Shown piece after piece: positions 54,320-63,446 of a stretch of DNA of 64,000 nucleotides. Under the pieces are notes generated by a model, which was not told the DNA's origin, searched no databases, and saw nothing but the letters and a program-made list of their open reading frames with translations. Positions within the stretch are counted from its first letter, which is position 1, and every line of letters begins with the position of its first letter. The stretch comes from an uncultured Trichococcus sp. (GTDB lineage: Bacteria > Bacillota > Bacilli > Lactobacillales > Aerococcaceae): positions 372,001-436,000 of the forward strand of contig NZ_OY764015.1 in the NCBI RefSeq assembly GCF_963667775.1. Reading direction: 5' to 3'. The position numbers were made by a program, and so were the translations under genes.

Positions 54320-54342
54320 TGTTAACCTCTCCTTTTATCTTT

Positions 54343-54375
54343 ATATTAATGCAATATTATTATCTGCATTAATAT
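54343..54375 (-). promoter_or_regulatory. Perfect inverted repeat at the LRR transcript start
   Basis: ATATTAATGCA and TGCATTAATAT are separated by 11 bases and overlap the predicted transcript start of the LRR gene. This could be an operator or a 5' UTR hairpin. Confidence 0.6.
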
Positions 54376-54402
54376 CTTATAATCTTGATGGACCTCTGTC
54401 AA
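54374..54402 (-). promoter_or_regulatory. Promoter of the LRR gene
   Basis: On the minus strand TTGACA (54397-54402) and TAAGAT (54374-54379) are 17 bases apart. The 335 bases from here to 54737 contain no gene, only the second direct repeat at 54508. Confidence 0.7.
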
Positions 54403-54507
54403 ATTCTATGATAGTTTTTTTGTTTAGCTAATTTGCTTATTATTTTGACGAACGGATAGGGTAGGTAATTAGCTGATAGGTCTGTGCTATTTTTATTTAC
54501 TTTATGT

Positions 54508-54547
54508 AAGCTGAGAACAGGGTTAACCTTCTTTTAGCTTTTTTATT
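54508..54547 (+). repeat. Direct repeat, copy 2, beside the LRR gene
   Basis: Partner of 53301-53340 in the same orientation, 1207 bases apart; see that entry. Confidence 0.6.
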
Positions 54548-54737
54548 GCTAATATTGACCGATACTTATTTGATATATTTATTATTTGATACAATTTTTA
54601 ACATAATTATAATTCGATAGTTTTTCTGCATTGGATTTATTAGTAGATATGCTAACTTTGTTGATATATCGCATTTTGCTTTTCTTTATTTACACTTCTC
54701 CCCAAAATGGTTTTGTTCAGAAATCTATAGTATTCAC

Positions 54738-54766
54738 TTTACAAATGGAAATTGTGTCATTATAAT
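54738..54766 (+). promoter_or_regulatory. Promoter of the recombinase operon
   Basis: TTTACA (54738-54743) and TATAAT (54761-54766) are 17 bases apart, about 125 bases before the first recombinase gene. The leader contains a weak stem CGAAAGCC...CCTTCG followed by TTTTTATT near 54838-54870, a possible attenuator. Confidence 0.7.
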
Positions 54767-54892
54767 ATAAAAATAATTAGAAATATTATGATATAAATCT
54801 TGCTTTTCACTATATGATGGCTATATAATAACTCCAACGAAAGCCTTTTCAACAGCCTTCGATTTTTATTCACCTTTTTGGAGTTGATATCC

Positions 54893-56224
54893 ATGATTAG
54901 TATTTCTGAAAAAAAGATAGGTAAAGAGTCCGTTTTTATTGTTACAACCTTTGCCGGTGATGATAACCCTACCAATATTATTTCTGAAAAGATTATTAGG
55001 GTTCGAACTTTCACATCACAATACAAAGGAACTGAACGTTACCTCATCTACGATTCTGATATGAATGTCATCTCCGATACCTATCGTTTCCTCAACCACA
55101 ACTATAAACGCAGAGCCAATAACACCGTTAACAAAAGCATGTATGCCCTCAAATTCCTTTATGTTTTCCTTGAAATCTTTGATAAAACAGCTCAACAACT
55201 CGATCAGGATGATTTAGTTAAACTCACTTATTTTTTGACCGGTGTCACTTCTAAAGGACAGAACATTCAACTCGATCTCTTAACCAAACGGGGTAAAGTA
55301 ACCGTAAATTCCTTCTTTAGCATCTATCGTGACTACTTTAGGTTCTTGCGTATCGCTGATTCCCCTATATTCAATGAAAATTCCTACGCTAAATACGTCC
55401 CTAACAAGCCAAAAACACAAGTGCAGCAGGCTAACAAGAACTTCAAGCAACCTCCTAAGTATATTTCTAATTCCGATTTTGAAAATATTATCCACTACAT
55501 CAGGAAAAATAGCGTTAACCGTGAAATAGCCTTGAGAAATGAATGCCTCGTTAGAGTTATGTTTGAAGGAGGTTTACGGTTGGGCGAAGCTTTAGGATCT
55601 ACGATTGAAGATTACATCCTTAAGGAAATCGATGGAAAATCTATTTGTTTTGTTTATATAAGAAATAGAGTTTCCAATTTGCCTTACCAAAATGCTAAAA
55701 CTTGCATGAACGTATGGGATAAAAAGAACTACACTTCCTTCGAATATCAAAAAGAAGGTATAGGTTATCAGTTAACATATCTTAGTTCAGATACTTATGA
55801 TTTACTTATGGACTACATAGATTTATCTCAAGCAAGAGCAGATAAAACATGTAGTGTTGCTTACGAATCAAAAGCGAAAGCTGATGCTGTTGCTACTTGC
55901 AAAGAATCTAACCAAGGTAATTATTACGTATTCATCAATAGTAAATGTACTCCGCTTTCAAGCTCCTCATGGAATAAAATATTAAGAAATATATTTGAAA
56001 GTGTTGGGCTACCAGTAGATTATGGTGTGAAAAGATACAATCTGAGCCACCGTTTCCGGCATGGTTTCGTTATGAACCTTCTTCACGAACAAAAATTATC
56101 CGCAGAACAAGTCATAGAAAGAACCCGACATAAAGGTATTACTAGTTTGGCTGCATACTATACCCCAACAACAGAAGATACTGTCAGGTTGAAAATAAAA
56201 ATTGAGGACAAAATTAACGAATAG
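54893..56224 (+). CDS. tnpA: Tyrosine recombinase, TnpA-like
   Basis: This 443-residue integrase has an N-terminal SAM-like core-binding domain (about 50-180) and a catalytic domain with the Arg in MFEGGLRLGEALG, the HxxR in LSHRFRHGF, the second His in RTRHKGITSLAAY and the nucleophile Tyr in AAYYTPTTE. ATG 54893 follows TTTGGAG; a TTG at 54878 is in frame. First of three recombinases in a row, as tnpA is in Tn554. All catalytic residues are present, so it is probably active. Confidence 0.92.
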   Translation: MISISEKKIGKESVFIVTTFAGDDNPTNIISEKIIRVRTFTSQYKGTERYLIYDSDMNVISDTYRFLNHNYKRRANNTVNKSMYALKFLYVFLEIFDKTAQQLDQDDLVKLTYFLTGVTSKGQNIQLDLLTKRGKVTVNSFFSIYRDYFRFLRIADSPIFNENSYAKYVPNKPKTQVQQANKNFKQPPKYISNSDFENIIHYIRKNSVNREIALRNECLVRVMFEGGLRLGEALGSTIEDYILKEIDGKSICFVYIRNRVSNLPYQNAKTCMNVWDKKNYTSFEYQKEGIGYQLTYLSSDTYDLLMDYIDLSQARADKTCSVAYESKAKADAVATCKESNQGNYYVFINSKCTPLSSSSWNKILRNIFESVGLPVDYGVKRYNLSHRFRHGFVMNLLHEQKLSAEQVIERTRHKGITSLAAYYTPTTEDTVRLKIKIEDKINE

Positions 56225-56235
56225 GAGTGCTTAAT

Positions 56236-58434
56236 ATGGAGTATAACCCTAGATATCTGAATGCTATTCAAGACCCTGAACTCAAGCAAGAATATACCGA
56301 TTTTGTAAACACATTTCCCATTACTACCCAGCATAGAATAAGGCCACTTGCAAAAAAGCTGAGAAATCTAAAATTACAAGATATATCATGGGATGTCGCG
56401 GTGGAATTAATAAATAACCCTATCACTCCGTATACCCCTGACAACCGAAAATGTGTGTTTTACATGTTCGAATTTCTTGTTTACCTCAGCGATAACAACA
56501 AATATTTCGGTAGATACGCTGATGAATTGCGATGGAATCGTGATAATTTTTTAGCATACATCAAGGTAACTACTACTTTGAAAATGGAAAATTTAAGTGA
56601 ACCTAACGTTAGTCCACTCTCATTCATTAGGTATAAATTATTTAATAAATCTGATAGCTTCATTGTATTAAAGAAGCCTACCAAGGTTTTAGCTACCCTT
56701 ATTACTGAATTTCTTAATGTAGATAGTGATGAGAAAAAAAAGAAGAACAACCACAATACTATGTTCAATTATTTTACAGAAAGCTTTATTGAAACCAACT
56801 CAATAATAGACATAAATGATTTCACAGATGATACATTCTTCAAAAATTTTAAGTATTTCAATGAGGTGCACAAATATTCACCTACAGAAAACAAACAAAA
56901 TTTCTTATATATTTTATGCAGGTTTTATAATTATATCCTCGGAAAATTGGATTCAGAAACCAAGCAACAGAATTTTAAATTACTAGACTCTAGTGTTTTA
57001 AAATACACACGTCTTATAAACCTACTCCAAAATGGTTATCGCATCTACCCCTATAGTGTTTATGAAGAACCACCTACATATAGCAAAATGATTCTAAAAG
57101 AAAACGGTATGGATAGAAACTCCACTAACCCTAAAGATTCAGTTGTTATTTTTGACAATGAGTTCGTTGACAACACATACCTTCGATTACTTTATACCCA
57201 ATTTTTTTGGAAAGATCAGCATGTTAGTTTTCTTATTCGAAAAAGAAAATATGCCATCCTAAGAGAGTTTTTGATTGAATTAGATAAGGAAAAAAATAAA
57301 AATGAACCCTTTAAAATCAAAGCAGGGGATATTTACAACTTTATGGCAAAACTTCATAGTAGAAGTTACACAGACGGGATGACCATCTCTTGCCATGGAA
57401 TTATTAAAAGTTTTTTGGCATTCATTAGCAGTAACAGTCTAATGGAAGTTGATAATACGCTTTACGACATACTCAGACATAAAGAACAGAAAAGTCGAGG
57501 GGATAATGAAGCCTATACTAAGGAACAAATTAAAATCTTAAAAGAACACTTCAAAAAAAATTATGAATTGGAGAATGATGAGCCCAGAAAATTACTGTAC
57601 AAACTCTATTACTATATCCTTGAATTTTTTTCCGTATCAGAAATCCGACTAAGTTCTATCCTAGATTTGGAAATCGACAGTCTTTTTATGGATGGAAAAG
57701 ATTATAAATTAAGGGTCAACTCTAAAGCCGTTTATGATGAAAAAGATGAATATGTAATTACCCCTTTTATAAAGTATTTATTTGACGAAATTTTAATAAT
57801 CACGGAGAAATTGAGAGTCAAGGCAGACAGTACCGAGAAAAAGTATTTGTTTATTTACAGACAATTCGGTAAAGAAGCTATCTATAGGGTAAGGCAAGAT
57901 TCATTTGCTAAGTATTTAAAATTGATATTCTTTATATACAAGCTCCCATTTAAATATTTACCGCCCAAAGCTATCCGGAAATATTACCAACAACAAATCA
58001 GTGATTTTGTCGACAGTGAAGGTTATGACCCTATTTTAAAACAACATTTAGGCAAACATTCTTTAAGTGTCCACTTTAGATCTTATGAAAAGAATACCCT
58101 AGACAAAACATGCTTTCAGGAAAAGCAAAATGAAGTTGGAAGTATATATTTAGCAGGTAAGATTGAAAAAAATAATAGTTACCCAAAAGAGTCCACAGTT
58201 CAGAATGGTTGTGGGCATTGCTCTCTCAAAAAATGTAATCTTAAAGGGAATATGGATTGTTTAATGTGCCCCAATTTTATTGCTACCCACGACTGCACTT
58301 ATTTTTTTGAGCAAGCTATCGCTGATTTTGACAAGGCTCTTTCCAAAGAATTAACCAATTTTGAACGTGAGTCCATTATTCAACATAAACGACTCCATCA
58401 AGCTTATTTAGATGAATTAATACTCTTGCAGTAA
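56236..58434 (+). CDS. Second recombinase, divergent, with Cys-rich tail
   Basis: This 732-residue protein is related to large Tn554-type recombinases but degenerate. The first Arg region is SVSEIRLSSILDLEID, and the HxxR box is replaced by KAIRKYYQQQISDF. The box H and Tyr appear as LGKHSLSVHFRSYEK. Its C-terminus has a probable zinc-binding cluster, NGCGHCSLKKCNLKG followed by DCLMCPNF. ATG 56236 lies eight bases after TAGGAG. It may be a structural or DNA-binding partner rather than a catalytic subunit. Confidence 0.82.
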   Translation: MEYNPRYLNAIQDPELKQEYTDFVNTFPITTQHRIRPLAKKLRNLKLQDISWDVAVELINNPITPYTPDNRKCVFYMFEFLVYLSDNNKYFGRYADELRWNRDNFLAYIKVTTTLKMENLSEPNVSPLSFIRYKLFNKSDSFIVLKKPTKVLATLITEFLNVDSDEKKKKNNHNTMFNYFTESFIETNSIIDINDFTDDTFFKNFKYFNEVHKYSPTENKQNFLYILCRFYNYILGKLDSETKQQNFKLLDSSVLKYTRLINLLQNGYRIYPYSVYEEPPTYSKMILKENGMDRNSTNPKDSVVIFDNEFVDNTYLRLLYTQFFWKDQHVSFLIRKRKYAILREFLIELDKEKNKNEPFKIKAGDIYNFMAKLHSRSYTDGMTISCHGIIKSFLAFISSNSLMEVDNTLYDILRHKEQKSRGDNEAYTKEQIKILKEHFKKNYELENDEPRKLLYKLYYYILEFFSVSEIRLSSILDLEIDSLFMDGKDYKLRVNSKAVYDEKDEYVITPFIKYLFDEILIITEKLRVKADSTEKKYLFIYRQFGKEAIYRVRQDSFAKYLKLIFFIYKLPFKYLPPKAIRKYYQQQISDFVDSEGYDPILKQHLGKHSLSVHFRSYEKNTLDKTCFQEKQNEVGSIYLAGKIEKNNSYPKESTVQNGCGHCSLKKCNLKGNMDCLMCPNFIATHDCTYFFEQAIADFDKALSKELTNFERESIIQHKRLHQAYLDELILLQ

Positions 58435-58442
58435 GAAAGAAT

Positions 58443-60443
58443 GTGATTCTCATGGTTTACAAAGATGATCGAATAATTGGATTCAATAAACCTTTGTATA
58501 TAGGTAATAATGCTCTTGATATCTATTCTCGCAACCTATATTACTTGATAACAACAGCATACGAAAAAAATGTGAATGATTTTCGGCAATTCCCAATCAA
58601 TCACGTAGGATATATTCAACATCAGTTTTTAGATTTGGTTAGTCATGATGATCTGATAATTCAAGGTATTCCCATTATGTTTTCTGATGATACTTGGGAT
58701 TTCAATAAGCTTTTTGTTGTAGGAAAAGCAACTGATATTTATATTTACCATTTCAACGGCGCAAATACAAATTTTGGGCTAACTGATTCATTCATAATTG
58801 TGCTTAAACTGTACATGTGGCACTTAATTAGCAGTAACGGTATTCACCAATCCAGTAATCGAATTAAATTTCGTAATGCAAGATCTTTTTTAAGATATTT
58901 ATCCGAGAAAAATTTTATGAATCTTCGAGATGTTACCGTTAAGGACTTCGATAACTACATTCAAAGCCAAAAATGGAACTATCGTTCAGTATCAACTGCT
59001 TTATCGAGTCTAAAAAATTTTTACATATTCTACTCACAGATGGCTGAAAATATCTACACCGATGATTTTGTTGAACTCTTTAATAATAGAGATTCTGTAA
59101 AGTTGAAAGCAGTTACTGAAACAAATAAAGCTACATTATTACCTACTCTTTTTTATCGTAAGTTCACACAAATGATTTTTGACTTCACGTTAAATACCAA
59201 TAATACATTGAGAGAAAGAGGTATGGCTGGTCTATTATATATTGGCACGCAAACGGGTTTAAGAACCAGCGAACTGCAAATATTAAAAAATAATTGTGTT
59301 GAGCCCATCTATTATGAAAATAATCTAGCACATAAATTAAAATATTTCTGTGTAAAGACTGGCAAGCATGGTAAACATAAACAGGGGTATACTATAGCAA
59401 ATGATAGAGTTAAGGAGATGGTAGCTTTTTTACAAGTATTATTTACTGAATTCCGAAGTGATAGTGACTATCTTGTACCCGCAATTTCAAAGGGAAATAC
59501 AACTAAGGGCAAGCCACCAAGAAAAGTATATTCAGCTAATGATTTAATACAGTTTATGCTTAAATTTTGCATCATTAACTGCAATGAATTAGGGGTGCTT
59601 AACACTGAAGAATGGAATATGTTCGATGGCTCCTATTCAATCAATAAAAATAGGGGGAAGGATACAGCTAAAATAGCCAAAATGATGGGTTTAACTGAAA
59701 ATGATTTAATCTCATATCCACGAATTAGACAATTTAGAGTGTATATTGCTTCAGAACTCCAAAATAAAGGGTATGGACAAAACGAAGTAGCTGATGTTTT
59801 AGGACATGATTCAGATCTTATGTGGGGATACTACCAAAGGAATCCTAAGGAAGCCCATGAGAATATTAATTTTGAAGCTGAAATCCCCGAATCAGTACGT
59901 AATCCTTTCACTAACTTAAATACTCAGGATACTAAAAAACTCAAACAAAAAGTGGATGTCTTTCTTGAATACAATACTATTGATGTCAGAAAAGGCGTTC
60001 ACGATGTGATGGATTCCGTAAATGGATCAGTTCCTGTGACCCTTGAAAGAGGTGGTTTCTGCATTAAAGATAATGCAAGGCGGTTATGCCCTAAGAGTAT
60101 GAATAGAGAAGAATTAATATCCATCTTTGGAATAGCCGACCATAGTGCTTTTTTCTTTATGGCACAGCCAGTCTATCACGTATATAAACAACTTGTTGAC
60201 ACTATTAAATACAATCAAAACTATAATTTCATTAATCAAGCACAAAAAGAAATGTACCGATTGGAAGCCGTTATTAACGATCTGTTACTACCTGTTACTC
60301 AAGATTTAGAAAATGAATTAATCTTACAAGGGAGAGATGTACTAATTGAAGGGCATCCTGATTTAGCTTATATCATTGACCATTTAGAGGAAATCGAGGG
60401 GGATATTCAATCATGGAAGCTAAAAATAGAGGAATTGAACTAG
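58443..60443 (+). CDS. Third recombinase, Tn554 TnpB-like
   Basis: This 666-residue protein has a catalytic domain with Arg in GTQTGLRTSELQIL, a box II variant YPRIRQFRVYIASEL (Arg for His), and DVLGHDSDLMWGYYQRNP with the His and Tyr. Length is close to the roughly 630 residues of Tn554 TnpB. The start is GTG 58443 or ATG 58452; neither has a strong ribosome site, so it may depend on translation of the gene that ends eight bases before. It overlaps the TnpC-like gene by 31 bases. Confidence 0.88.
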   Translation: MILMVYKDDRIIGFNKPLYIGNNALDIYSRNLYYLITTAYEKNVNDFRQFPINHVGYIQHQFLDLVSHDDLIIQGIPIMFSDDTWDFNKLFVVGKATDIYIYHFNGANTNFGLTDSFIIVLKLYMWHLISSNGIHQSSNRIKFRNARSFLRYLSEKNFMNLRDVTVKDFDNYIQSQKWNYRSVSTALSSLKNFYIFYSQMAENIYTDDFVELFNNRDSVKLKAVTETNKATLLPTLFYRKFTQMIFDFTLNTNNTLRERGMAGLLYIGTQTGLRTSELQILKNNCVEPIYYENNLAHKLKYFCVKTGKHGKHKQGYTIANDRVKEMVAFLQVLFTEFRSDSDYLVPAISKGNTTKGKPPRKVYSANDLIQFMLKFCIINCNELGVLNTEEWNMFDGSYSINKNRGKDTAKIAKMMGLTENDLISYPRIRQFRVYIASELQNKGYGQNEVADVLGHDSDLMWGYYQRNPKEAHENINFEAEIPESVRNPFTNLNTQDTKKLKQKVDVFLEYNTIDVRKGVHDVMDSVNGSVPVTLERGGFCIKDNARRLCPKSMNREELISIFGIADHSAFFFMAQPVYHVYKQLVDTIKYNQNYNFINQAQKEMYRLEAVINDLLLPVTQDLENELILQGRDVLIEGHPDLAYIIDHLEEIEGDIQSWKLKIEELN

Positions 60444-60892
60444 AGGAATCTGTTAAGGGCAAGTTATTGAAAATAGGTGTCACTTTCGATGTTTTACAAG
60501 ATAAGGATAAGGCGTATTTGTTGGCTATTGAAAATGCTGTTTTAGATAGTATTCAGATTCAGAAACAACTAAGGAATAAACTTAAAAAGAATAAAATCAG
60601 CTTAATTGATATAGCTGCTCGTACAGGTATCTCAAGGCAAACCTTATATAATAATCCTATCCTCAAGGAATATATTAACATTAATGAGAAAGAGTTTGAT
60701 AGAATAGACATTATAGCGCGGGAATACCGTTATCAAGATGAAATCCATAAGCTGAATGAAATAATTGAGACCATGATAATACGTGATTGTGTAATTGAAG
60801 AACAAAAAATTATAATTAACGATTTGAAAAAGAAACTAAAACAAACCAATGACAATGTGATCCATCTTACAGATAGGCTGAACAATCGTTGA
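60413..60892 (+). CDS. tnpC: TnpC-like accessory protein
   Basis: This 159-residue protein has a central helix-turn-helix (ISLIDIAARTGISRQTLYNN) followed by a long coiled coil (residues about 95-159: IHKLNEIIETMIIRD, then NDLKKKLKQTNDNVIHLTDR). This is the layout of Tn554-family TnpC (DUF6262-like), which stimulates transposition and affects insert orientation. It overlaps the upstream recombinase and ends about 95 bases before the right terminal repeat. Confidence 0.82.
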   Translation: MEAKNRGIELEESVKGKLLKIGVTFDVLQDKDKAYLLAIENAVLDSIQIQKQLRNKLKKNKISLIDIAARTGISRQTLYNNPILKEYININEKEFDRIDIIAREYRYQDEIHKLNEIIETMIIRDCVIEEQKIIINDLKKKLKQTNDNVIHLTDRLNNR

Positions 60893-60986
60893 GCGGTATT
60901 TGTATTAGTGGCAAGGTTATTTTCATTGCTTTCATTTTCCCGCTACATGCCTAATTAAATGTTTGTGATTAGGCTACTGATTTATG

Positions 60987-61017
60987 GGTATTTATACAAT
61001 CTTCTAAGTTAGTATAT
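60987..61017 (-). repeat. Right terminal inverted repeat of the transposon
   Basis: Imperfect reverse complement of 46983-47013 (see there). Chromosomal helicase sequence resumes at 61018 with GGTAAAACACTG. Confidence 0.65.
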
Positions 61018-63189
61018 GGTAAAACACTGATGGCGGCTTTTGATGTGCAGCAGGTACAACCTAAGAAGATGCTCTTTTTAGTTCATCGGGGCATTATTTT
61101 GGAAAAGGCGATGGAATCGTTTGCGAGAGTTGTAAATGTGCCTAAGAATAAAATGGGACTTTTGACTGGAAACAAGAAGAGTTATGATGCTGATTATTTG
61201 TTTGCAACGATTCAAACAATGAAAAACGAATTTCATAGTTATCGTCCGGATGAGTTTGAGTATATTGTTGTGGATGAGGCACATCATGCCACAAGTCCTT
61301 CCTATCAAAAAGTATTAGATCATTTCAACCCGAAGTTTCTTTTAGGGATGACCGCTACTCCGGAACGCTCGGACAATGGCAATGTATTTGATCTTTTTGA
61401 TAACAACTTGGCTGTTGATATTCGCCTGCGCCAAGCATTGGAAGAGAATTTACTCGTTCCTTTCCATTACTATGGTATTGCTGACCAAACCGAAATTGAT
61501 TTAAGCGATGAGCATTTAACACCAGACCAAATTGCTGAAAAATTAAATGTTGTTAGTCGCGTTGATTTCATCATAGAGAGAATGAACTTCTATGGTCATG
61601 ATGGTCCTAAACGAAAAGCACTCGGTTTCTGTATCACAAAGAAACATGCTGAATTCATGGCGGCTGAGTTTAACAAACGCGGCATTCCAAGTGCATACTT
61701 GACTGGAGAAGACTCAGAAGAAGAGCGGATGCGTCAAATCCAACTGCTTGAGAGCGACACGGATACGTTAAATGTCATCTTTACAGTTGATATTTTTAAC
61801 GAAGGTATTGATATTCCGAGTGTGAATACCGTTTTGATGCTGCGCCCAACTGAATCAGCGATTGTATTTACCCAACAACTGGGTCGTGGCTTGCGTAAAG
61901 CGGAGCAAAAAGAATTTCTAACCGTCCTAGATTTTATTGGGAACTACAGCAAGTCATTTTTGATTGCCATAGCGCTTTATGGCTCACGTTCGGTGACGAA
62001 GAAAGAAATCACCCATGCCGTTCGTAAAGGCTTCAGAAATATTCCGGGTCCAACTAATATTCGGATGGACGAAATTGCGAAGGATCAAATTCTAGAACAA
62101 TTAGAAAATGAAAACTTCTATGCTCTAAAGTATTTAATTGAAGATTACCAAACTTTTAAAGGCGCCTTGGCAGGGAAAGTTCCGTACCGTCTTCAAGATT
62201 ATTTGACGTTAGAAGGTGCGCCGGATCCGGTGTTGTTCTTTAGTAAATCTGTTAAGACTACCAAATCAGATAACTACATTGCATTTTTACAAAAGGTAGA
62301 AAAGGATAACACATTGGTTCAAAAATTAGCTTCTAATAAGAGCTTCATGAGGATTTATACTAAGCTACAGAGTTATTTACCTTTGAAACGTCCACATGAG
62401 TTTGCTATTTTAGAACTGTGTTTTGATCAAGAACGATTTACTAAAGAAGAAGCCATCCTACAAGTAAATCGCTATGTAGATGGCGATCAAACAGATGATA
62501 CGGCGCATGCGTTAGAGACCTTTAACCTTAATTACGCGGATAAGAATGAAATTAATGGCATTAAGATTGTTAAAAACGTTGAAGGTAATCTTTATGCTTT
62601 TAACAAAGAATTACTCACTTGTTTAGAAGATGAAGAAGCAGGTCCGTTTCTTAGTGATGCTATCCATTACGGTTTGATGCGTTACAAAAATGAGTTCGGT
62701 CATAAGAACTTGGGATATCCATTCTTGCAACTCTACAGTGAGTATTCGCAACGAGAAGTCGGGATGATGACGAACTTTCGTAATACCCATTCGTCCTTTA
62801 GGGGAAGTACTTTGCAAAATGAAATAGGCGGCGCTCATTACTTCCTATTTATCGATTTGCATAAAGAATCCGACATCGATGAAAATATCAACTACAAGGA
62901 TAAATTTATTTCGCAAAAACAATTCCAATGGGAGAGTCCTAATAATACTAAAGTGAATTCTGACCGTGGCAGGGACTTAACTCAAAATGAAGCAAATGGA
63001 AAAACCATTCACCTATTTGTGCGTAAGTATAAAACGGTGAATAATGTGACACAACGATACATGTATATTGGTCCTGCTAATGCAATTTCACATCAAAACG
63101 AGAAACCAATTGAAATTCAGTATCTATTGGAAAACAAAATGCCAATTGATCTGTATCAAGAATTTGAACCTGAGAAAGCTGTTTTTTAA
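61018..63189 (+). pseudogene. PLD-helicase-DUF3427 gene, 3' fragment
   Basis: This holds the remaining 723 codons of the helicase split by the transposon, resuming with GKTLMAAFDV. Helicase motifs are intact: VVDEAHHATSPSYQ (DEAH), MTATPERSD, FTVDIFNEGIDIPS and QQLGRGLRKAEQKE, followed by a DUF3427 C-terminus (from about 62150). Without the PLD domain and the Walker A start it cannot be active. ATG 61030 could start a truncated product but has no clear ribosome site. Excision of the element would restore the full gene. Confidence 0.92.
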
Positions 63190-63307
63190 TCTCGAAAAGA
63201 GTTTTTCAGGAATGACCAAATCATTCAGACCTTCTAAGTTTTTGAGAAGACGAATAAGTTGGTAGTGGGGTAGATAACTCAAATTACGTTTTTAAAATAT
63301 AAATATG

Positions 63308-63333
63308 GGAGCGCCTGTTTTTAAGTGCGCTCC
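63308..63333 (+). terminator. Intrinsic terminator after the helicase gene
   Basis: GGAGCGC and GCGCTCC with a 12-base loop, followed by a short T stretch. Confidence 0.7.
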
Positions 63334-63380
63334 TATTTACGTGGAACAATCTTGTCACTTACGCTTGCCTACAGCGATAG

Positions 63381-63409
63381 TTATGCAAATATAAAATTAA
63401 TGCTATAAT
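63381..63409 (+). promoter_or_regulatory. Promoter of hsdM
   Basis: TATAAT at 63404-63409 with an extended -10 TG (TGCTATAAT) and a weak -35 TTATGC 17 bases upstream, about 38 bases before the hsdM start. Confidence 0.7.
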
Positions 63410-63446
63410 GATATGATGGATAACTATACACTAAAGGGGTTTTAAT

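Larger units (their letters stand above)
46983..61017. mobile_element. Tn554-like transposon with three tyrosine recombinases
   Basis: The region is bounded by imperfect 31-base inverted repeats and splits the helicase gene inside its Walker A codons. It is clearly more AT-rich than the sugar operons to the left. It contains YfhO, Vsr, a C5 methylase, an AlwI-type endonuclease, an LRR protein, three tyrosine recombinases and a TnpC-like protein at the right end. Flank cores GGAAAC (left) and GGTAAA (right) differ, as expected of the Tn554 family, which carries the donor core at one end and makes no target duplication. Family assignment rests on gene order; the trio also recalls RIT elements. 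Confidence 0.88.

Noticed and set aside
46983-61017. Prophage or ICE
   Set aside because: No phage structural, replication, relaxase or type IV secretion genes; only recombinases and cargo.
60973-61029. Upstream in-frame extension of the helicase 3' fragment
   Set aside because: It is element end sequence read through to the junction, not part of the helicase.
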